Positions 60,287 through 64,000 of a stretch of DNA of 64,000 nucleotides are shown one piece after another. Position numbers and translations under genes: made by a program. Under the pieces are notes generated by a model. That model was not told the origin of the DNA. It saw nothing but the letters and a program-made list of their open reading frames with translations, and did not search any database. Each line of letters starts with the position of its first letter. Position 1 is the first letter of the stretch. Origin of the DNA: Acidovorax sp. 106 (GTDB taxonomy: Bacteria; Pseudomonadota; Gammaproteobacteria; Burkholderiales; Burkholderiaceae_C); contig NZ_RCCC01000001.1 in the NCBI RefSeq assembly GCF_003663825.1, positions 814,501 to 878,500 of the forward strand. Direction: 5' to 3'.

Positions 60287-60318
60287 AAAAAGGCCAAGCA
60301 GCAATGCTGCTTGGCCTA
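60287..60318 (-). terminator. Strong rho-independent terminator between the Ig-like gene and aroB
   Basis: AGGCCAAGCAGC and GCTGCTTGGCCT form a perfect 12-bp stem with a 3-nt loop (60292-60318). On the minus strand it is followed by TTTTGGGTTTT. It ends the transcript of the Ig-like lipoprotein gene (stop at 60361). Confidence 0.9.
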
Positions 60319-60360
60319 TGCATACCAAAGGACGAGGACAATACCTATCCTGAGGGATTT

Positions 60361-62187
60361 CTAGTTTTTGTCAGCGCAATTGGACGCCCTACCCAATGGA
60401 TTCGTAGCGGCAGCTGGGGCCACATTTTTATCGGTCATGTCAGAGGCCAGAGCAACGGCCTTGAACAAGAAGAAAGCTCCAGACTCCGTGCCAGCCACAG
60501 TCGCCTTGGCAGTCAAATCAAAGTCGATCCAATAAGCATATTGCTGACCATAAGTCACCTTAAATTCTGCATTTCCGGCTGCGTCGGTAGTCAAATTACC
60601 AGGAGACACCAAGCCAGGCTGCCCAGGCGTAAGAACACCATTCGAATTAAAGTCTTCACCCGCATCAAGCTTGCCATCACGATTCGTGTCTTCGTTAGCG
60701 CAAGTTGCAGAAATGATTGGCACCCATACATTATCTGTAGCACTATATTGCATATCGCCCTTGTAATAAACAGAGGGCCAAACAGAAACTGTCAGACTCT
60801 GATTCGCCACGGGAGATCCATTGGAATCACTCACTTGAACTGAGAATGTCTTACGGTATTGAGTTGACAGCTTTTCGATGGTGTTGTTCGCAGCAATTGT
60901 GATAAACAACGCTTGCCCATTGACTGTGATATTTGTATCCGCTGCAATTGACGTATTGGGAACAGTTGCACGAATCTGAACACCATTAGTGGCGGTAGAC
61001 ACGGGTCCGGCGATAAAAACATCTGTCGCAAGACCATTAGAGTCTGTGATCGCTGTACCCGTCTTGATCTTCCCGCCGCTCAGATCCTTGACCGCAGTAA
61101 AAAATACAGTCTGTCCTTTCACCGGATTACCAGAAGAGTCACGCACAGTGGCTCGCAATTCTGCTTGGTTGACAGTACTACCGGCAGCGTTGGGAGCTAC
61201 AGCAGCAGACGATGATTGCAAAACTAGGCTGGCCGGAGTGCGAGAAACAAAATTCACAGGGAGCGTAGTCACCACATTGGAATCAACACTGGCGCTGACG
61301 ATGGCGGAACCAACTGACGGAGAAGTCAACTGAGTCACCGCATTTCCATTGACATCGGTGACCGCTTGCGCTGGACTCACCGAACCCCGTGTCGTGCTAA
61401 AAGCGACGGTCTTACCTGCAACGCCAACGCCTCCCGAGAGGTAACGCACAGTAATCGCTTGTTGGGCACCAACTCCGATTTCAGCCTCTGCCGCAGGTGA
61501 TGTAAACGCAAAATTCAAACTGCTCACCGTCACATTCAAAACCTGAGAGGCTCCAGCACCACGAATCGTCAGAGTGTCAGAACCAGCGTTCGCTGCGCTG
61601 TAAGTAAAAGCGACTCCACCGTTGGCATCTGTTTTGCCTCCGTTCGCCAAAGTCACCGCATTGTTCAAGGTAGAGGTCACCGTAACAGACACCCCCGCAA
61701 TGGCAGCACCAGCACTGTCACGAACACTGACAGCAAAACTACCGACTGCTCCCGCCAAAACGGATGTTGCACCTGATGCACTCAGCGTTGTTCCAGTGAC
61801 AGGCAACACGGCAGTTTTGGTAATTCCACCGGCCTTCACCGTCAATGTAATTTCACGATTAGAACGATCGCTACCAGAAGTCAACTTCGCTGTCGCACGA
61901 CCATCTGCTCCAGTCGTCGCTGTTGCGCTGTCCAAAGTTCCACTACTAGCACTAAAAGTAAGCGCTTGCGATGCAATCGCATTGTTAGAAACATCCTTCA
62001 CAATCGCAGAAACAGTCACACCTGCCGTGTCCGCCGAAGCAAGACTGGTAGCAGAAGTCAGAATTTCAATGGAAGCCGCGACAGGCCCAGAGCTATCACT
62101 CGTGCCCCCGGCACTTCCACCACCACCACCACAAGAAACCAACAGCACCATTGCCAGTGCAGAGCAATATTTTAAAAGACTTCTCAT
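60361..62187 (-). CDS. Lipoprotein with bacterial Ig-like (Big_1) domains
   Basis: 608 residues. Signal MRSLLKYCSALAMVLLVSC with lipobox LLVSC then a Gly/Ser stretch, so it is lipid-anchored. Four or so Ig-like repeats of about 90-100 residues follow (about 30-125, 125-220, 220-315, 315-420), each with the invasin/intimin pattern, e.g. ITKTAVLPVTGTTLSASGAT and AVTDVNGNAVTQLTSPSVGSA. The C-terminal about 180 residues contain ANEDTNRDGKLDAGEDFNSN, a calcium-binding-like Asp-rich loop. The ATG at 62187 has GAGGG upstream. It lies 24 nt after pilQ on the same strand, in the place where aroK is expected. It is likely a surface or pilus-associated adhesin-like protein; that is inferred from neighbours. 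Confidence 0.85.
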   Translation of the reverse strand: MRSLLKYCSALAMVLLVSCGGGGGSAGGTSDSSGPVAASIEILTSATSLASADTAGVTVSAIVKDVSNNAIASQALTFSASSGTLDSATATTGADGRATAKLTSGSDRSNREITLTVKAGGITKTAVLPVTGTTLSASGATSVLAGAVGSFAVSVRDSAGAAIAGVSVTVTSTLNNAVTLANGGKTDANGGVAFTYSAANAGSDTLTIRGAGASQVLNVTVSSLNFAFTSPAAEAEIGVGAQQAITVRYLSGGVGVAGKTVAFSTTRGSVSPAQAVTDVNGNAVTQLTSPSVGSAIVSASVDSNVVTTLPVNFVSRTPASLVLQSSSAAVAPNAAGSTVNQAELRATVRDSSGNPVKGQTVFFTAVKDLSGGKIKTGTAITDSNGLATDVFIAGPVSTATNGVQIRATVPNTSIAADTNITVNGQALFITIAANNTIEKLSTQYRKTFSVQVSDSNGSPVANQSLTVSVWPSVYYKGDMQYSATDNVWVPIISATCANEDTNRDGKLDAGEDFNSNGVLTPGQPGLVSPGNLTTDAAGNAEFKVTYGQQYAYWIDFDLTAKATVAGTESGAFFLFKAVALASDMTDKNVAPAAATNPLGRASNCADKN

Positions 62188-62211
62188 ACTATACCCTCTA
62201 AACAAATTATT

Positions 62212-64000
62212 TCAGCGGCTAACGGAACGATCTGCGATTACTTTTGGAGTAATAAAGACAAGCATTTCACGTTTGACGGATTCTTTTGTTTTATTTTTAA
62301 ACAAATTACCAACAACAGGCACATCTCCAAGCAACGGTATTTTGTTTTCTTGGTTTGATTCTTCCATCTCGAAAATACCGCCAATTACAACCGTACCTCC
62401 ATTTTCAATCAATACCTGAGTCTTGATGTGCTTGGTATCGATCGCCACCCCCTGTGTAGTTGTCTCGCCACGGCTGTCCTTGCTCACATCCAAATCAAGA
62501 ATAATATTACCCTCAGGAGTTATCTGGGGAGTAACCTCAAGCTTAAGAACGGCCTTTTTGAAGGCTATGGTCGTCGCTCCATTAGGAGCAGTAACGGAAT
62601 ATGGATACTCAGTTCCCTGCTCAATCAGTGCTTTGGTTTGATCCGCAGTAATGAGCCGAGGGCTTGACACAATTTTCCCCTGCCCATCGGCCTCCATTGC
62701 AGACAACTCAAGAGTTAAAAAACGATTGGCAGCAGAATTGAAGATTGACAGAGCGAAAGATCCAACACTCGACACACCAGACAAGGAGGCTGGCAAATTT
62801 ACAAATGTCTGCTCTGTCGCAACCGTGCCACCCGACCCTGAAGACGCCGTCGCATTAGCATAGCTAGTTCCAAACGCGACTCGATTATTACCACCTATGC
62901 TGTAACCACCATCGCCACCTAACTGAGCCCGAAGATCACCACCACCAAGTTTGACCCCTAAAGACCGACCAAAAGTGTCTCGCGCCTCAACAATGCGCGC
63001 CTCAATCATTACTTGGCGAACCGCAACATCCAAAGTAGCAAGCAACTGCCGAACCTCCTCAAGCTTGCTTGAGGTATCCGTTACAAACAACTGATTAGTT
63101 CGAGGTTCCGAAATCGCGCTACCACGCTCTGACAAAAATCTATTAGATGCAGCGCCCGAAGATACACCACCCGAAGTACTGCTCAGCTGAGTAACCATAT
63201 CAGCAGCTTTTGCATAATTCAATTGAAAAGCCTGCGTACGAAGTGGCTCCAACTTCTGAATAGTCAATGCAGCTTGATAATCTTTTTTGGTACGATCATC
63301 AATCTCATCCTTAGGCGCTATCCACAAGACACTTCCTGTCTTGCGCATTCCAAGCCCCTTTGCATCCATGATAATTTGCAGAGCTTGATCCCAAGGAACA
63401 TCTTTTAATCGTAATGTTAAAGCACCAGACACCGTATCTGATGTAACGATATTGAAATTTGTAAAATCCGCAATCACTTGAAGCAAAGACCGAACTTCAA
63501 TGTTTTGAAAATTCAAAGACAGCTTCTCACCGCTGTAGTTAGGACCTTGCGTCAACTTTGACAAATCAACTTTCTTCTGCCGAACTTCGATGACAAATTG
63601 ATTGTCGCTCTGATAGGCACTGTGCTCCCAATCACCTATGGGCTCGACAAGCATACGCACCTTGTCGCCTTGTTGAGTCGTGGTGATTGACTGAACGGGA
63701 GTCCCGAAATCAGCCACATCCAAACGCCGACGCATCCCCTCGGGCAAGCTTGATCGCAAGAACTCGATGGCTAAACCTTTGCCCTGTTGCCGGAGGTCCA
63801 CGCCAATCTGGTTGTTTGGCAGTTCAACAACAATTCGACCTGCGCCATCAGCGCCTCGCCGAAAATCGATGTCCTTCAGTGTTAAAACTTCATTATTATA
63901 GCTATCGGCAAACTTTGCGGTTTGCTGCACAGGAGCGCTTGAAGAAGCGCCGACGGGGTCCAGCATGATAAGCAGCGCACTACCCTGAATTTCAGCCCGA
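62212..64000 (-). CDS. pilQ: Type IV pilus secretin PilQ (N-terminus cut by window edge)
   Basis: The frame stays open to the window edge, so the N-terminus with signal peptide is missing. Visible: the end of a first AMIN domain (SALLIMLDPVG); a second AMIN domain (about 25-120 of the visible part, LTLKDIDFRRGADGAGRIVV); the secretin N-domains (LNFQNIEVRSLLQVIADFTNFNIV, ALTLRLKDVPWDQALQIIM); and the C-terminal secretin channel (VMIEARIVEARDTFGRSLGVKLGG .. GGTVVIGGIFEMEESNQENKIPLLGDVPVVGNLFKNK). It forms the outer-membrane pore for type IV pili. DNA here is AT-richer than the housekeeping genes to its left. Confidence 0.95.
   Translation of the reverse strand, partial: RAEIQGSALLIMLDPVGASSSAPVQQTAKFADSYNNEVLTLKDIDFRRGADGAGRIVVELPNNQIGVDLRQQGKGLAIEFLRSSLPEGMRRRLDVADFGTPVQSITTTQQGDKVRMLVEPIGDWEHSAYQSDNQFVIEVRQKKVDLSKLTQGPNYSGEKLSLNFQNIEVRSLLQVIADFTNFNIVTSDTVSGALTLRLKDVPWDQALQIIMDAKGLGMRKTGSVLWIAPKDEIDDRTKKDYQAALTIQKLEPLRTQAFQLNYAKAADMVTQLSSTSGGVSSGAASNRFLSERGSAISEPRTNQLFVTDTSSKLEEVRQLLATLDVAVRQVMIEARIVEARDTFGRSLGVKLGGGDLRAQLGGDGGYSIGGNNRVAFGTSYANATASSGSGGTVATEQTFVNLPASLSGVSSVGSFALSIFNSAANRFLTLELSAMEADGQGKIVSSPRLITADQTKALIEQGTEYPYSVTAPNGATTIAFKKAVLKLEVTPQITPEGNIILDLDVSKDSRGETTTQGVAIDTKHIKTQVLIENGGTVVIGGIFEMEESNQENKIPLLGDVPVVGNLFKNKTKESVKREMLVFITPKVIADRSVSR

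Overview
The window looks like a chromosome segment from a betaproteobacterium of the order Burkholderiales, most likely family Comamonadaceae (Acidovorax-like). Three things point there: high GC with strong third-position bias over most of the window; the housekeeping order pilQ .. aroB-dgt .. gltBD .. mlaFEDACB-ABC-bolA-murA-hisGD; and several families of short intergenic repeats that I associate with this family. The assignment comes from gene content and memory of related genomes, not from a search.

Left end (1-3133): a cut-off membrane protein, a membrane-anchored hypothetical, a tetR-SMR efflux pair with palindromic sites upstream, and a pentapeptide-repeat protein.

Sugar-acid block (3136-12262): D-tartrate dehydratase with a divergent LysR regulator, then a glucarate/galactarate regulon. 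That regulon holds a Tat-exported SMP-30 lactonase, gudD, a Bug-type solute-binding protein, a LacI regulator and divergent garD. Three near-identical LacI-type palindromes mark both of its promoter regions.

Aldose oxidation block (12297-33713): aldose epimerase, cytoplasmic lactonase, SDR aldose dehydrogenase, a GbpR-like LysR regulator and alpha-ketoglutarate semialdehyde dehydrogenase. Two sugar ABC importers follow, one nested inside the other (ytfQ-[chvE-gguA-gguB]-ytfR-ytfT-yjfF). Then come L-arabinonate dehydratase, L-2-keto-3-deoxyarabonate dehydratase and the galactonate route dgoK-dgoA-dgoD. Together these would take L-arabinose to alpha-ketoglutarate and D-galactose to pyruvate plus glyceraldehyde 3-phosphate. 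A ~960 bp imperfect inverted-repeat element with no credible gene sits inside this block (15219-16176).

33.7-36.7 kb: a di-iron oxygen-binding (ODP-type) protein behind a textbook FNR/ANR class II promoter, and a MocR regulator divergent from a DUF2917 gene across four evenly spaced 8-bp sites.

Housekeeping block (36720-60261, mostly minus strand): hisD, hisG, murA, bolA, an ABC-2 exporter, the complete mla lipid-transport operon with mlaA inside it, a polar amino acid ABC system, gltD-gltB with a clear terminator, a REP-associated (Y1) transposase, a methyltransferase, a DUF1415 protein, dgt and aroB.

Right end (60292-64000): base composition becomes distinctly AT-richer. A lipoprotein with bacterial Ig-like domains sits between aroB and pilQ, where aroK is normally found. 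No tRNA, rRNA or CRISPR array was recognised.
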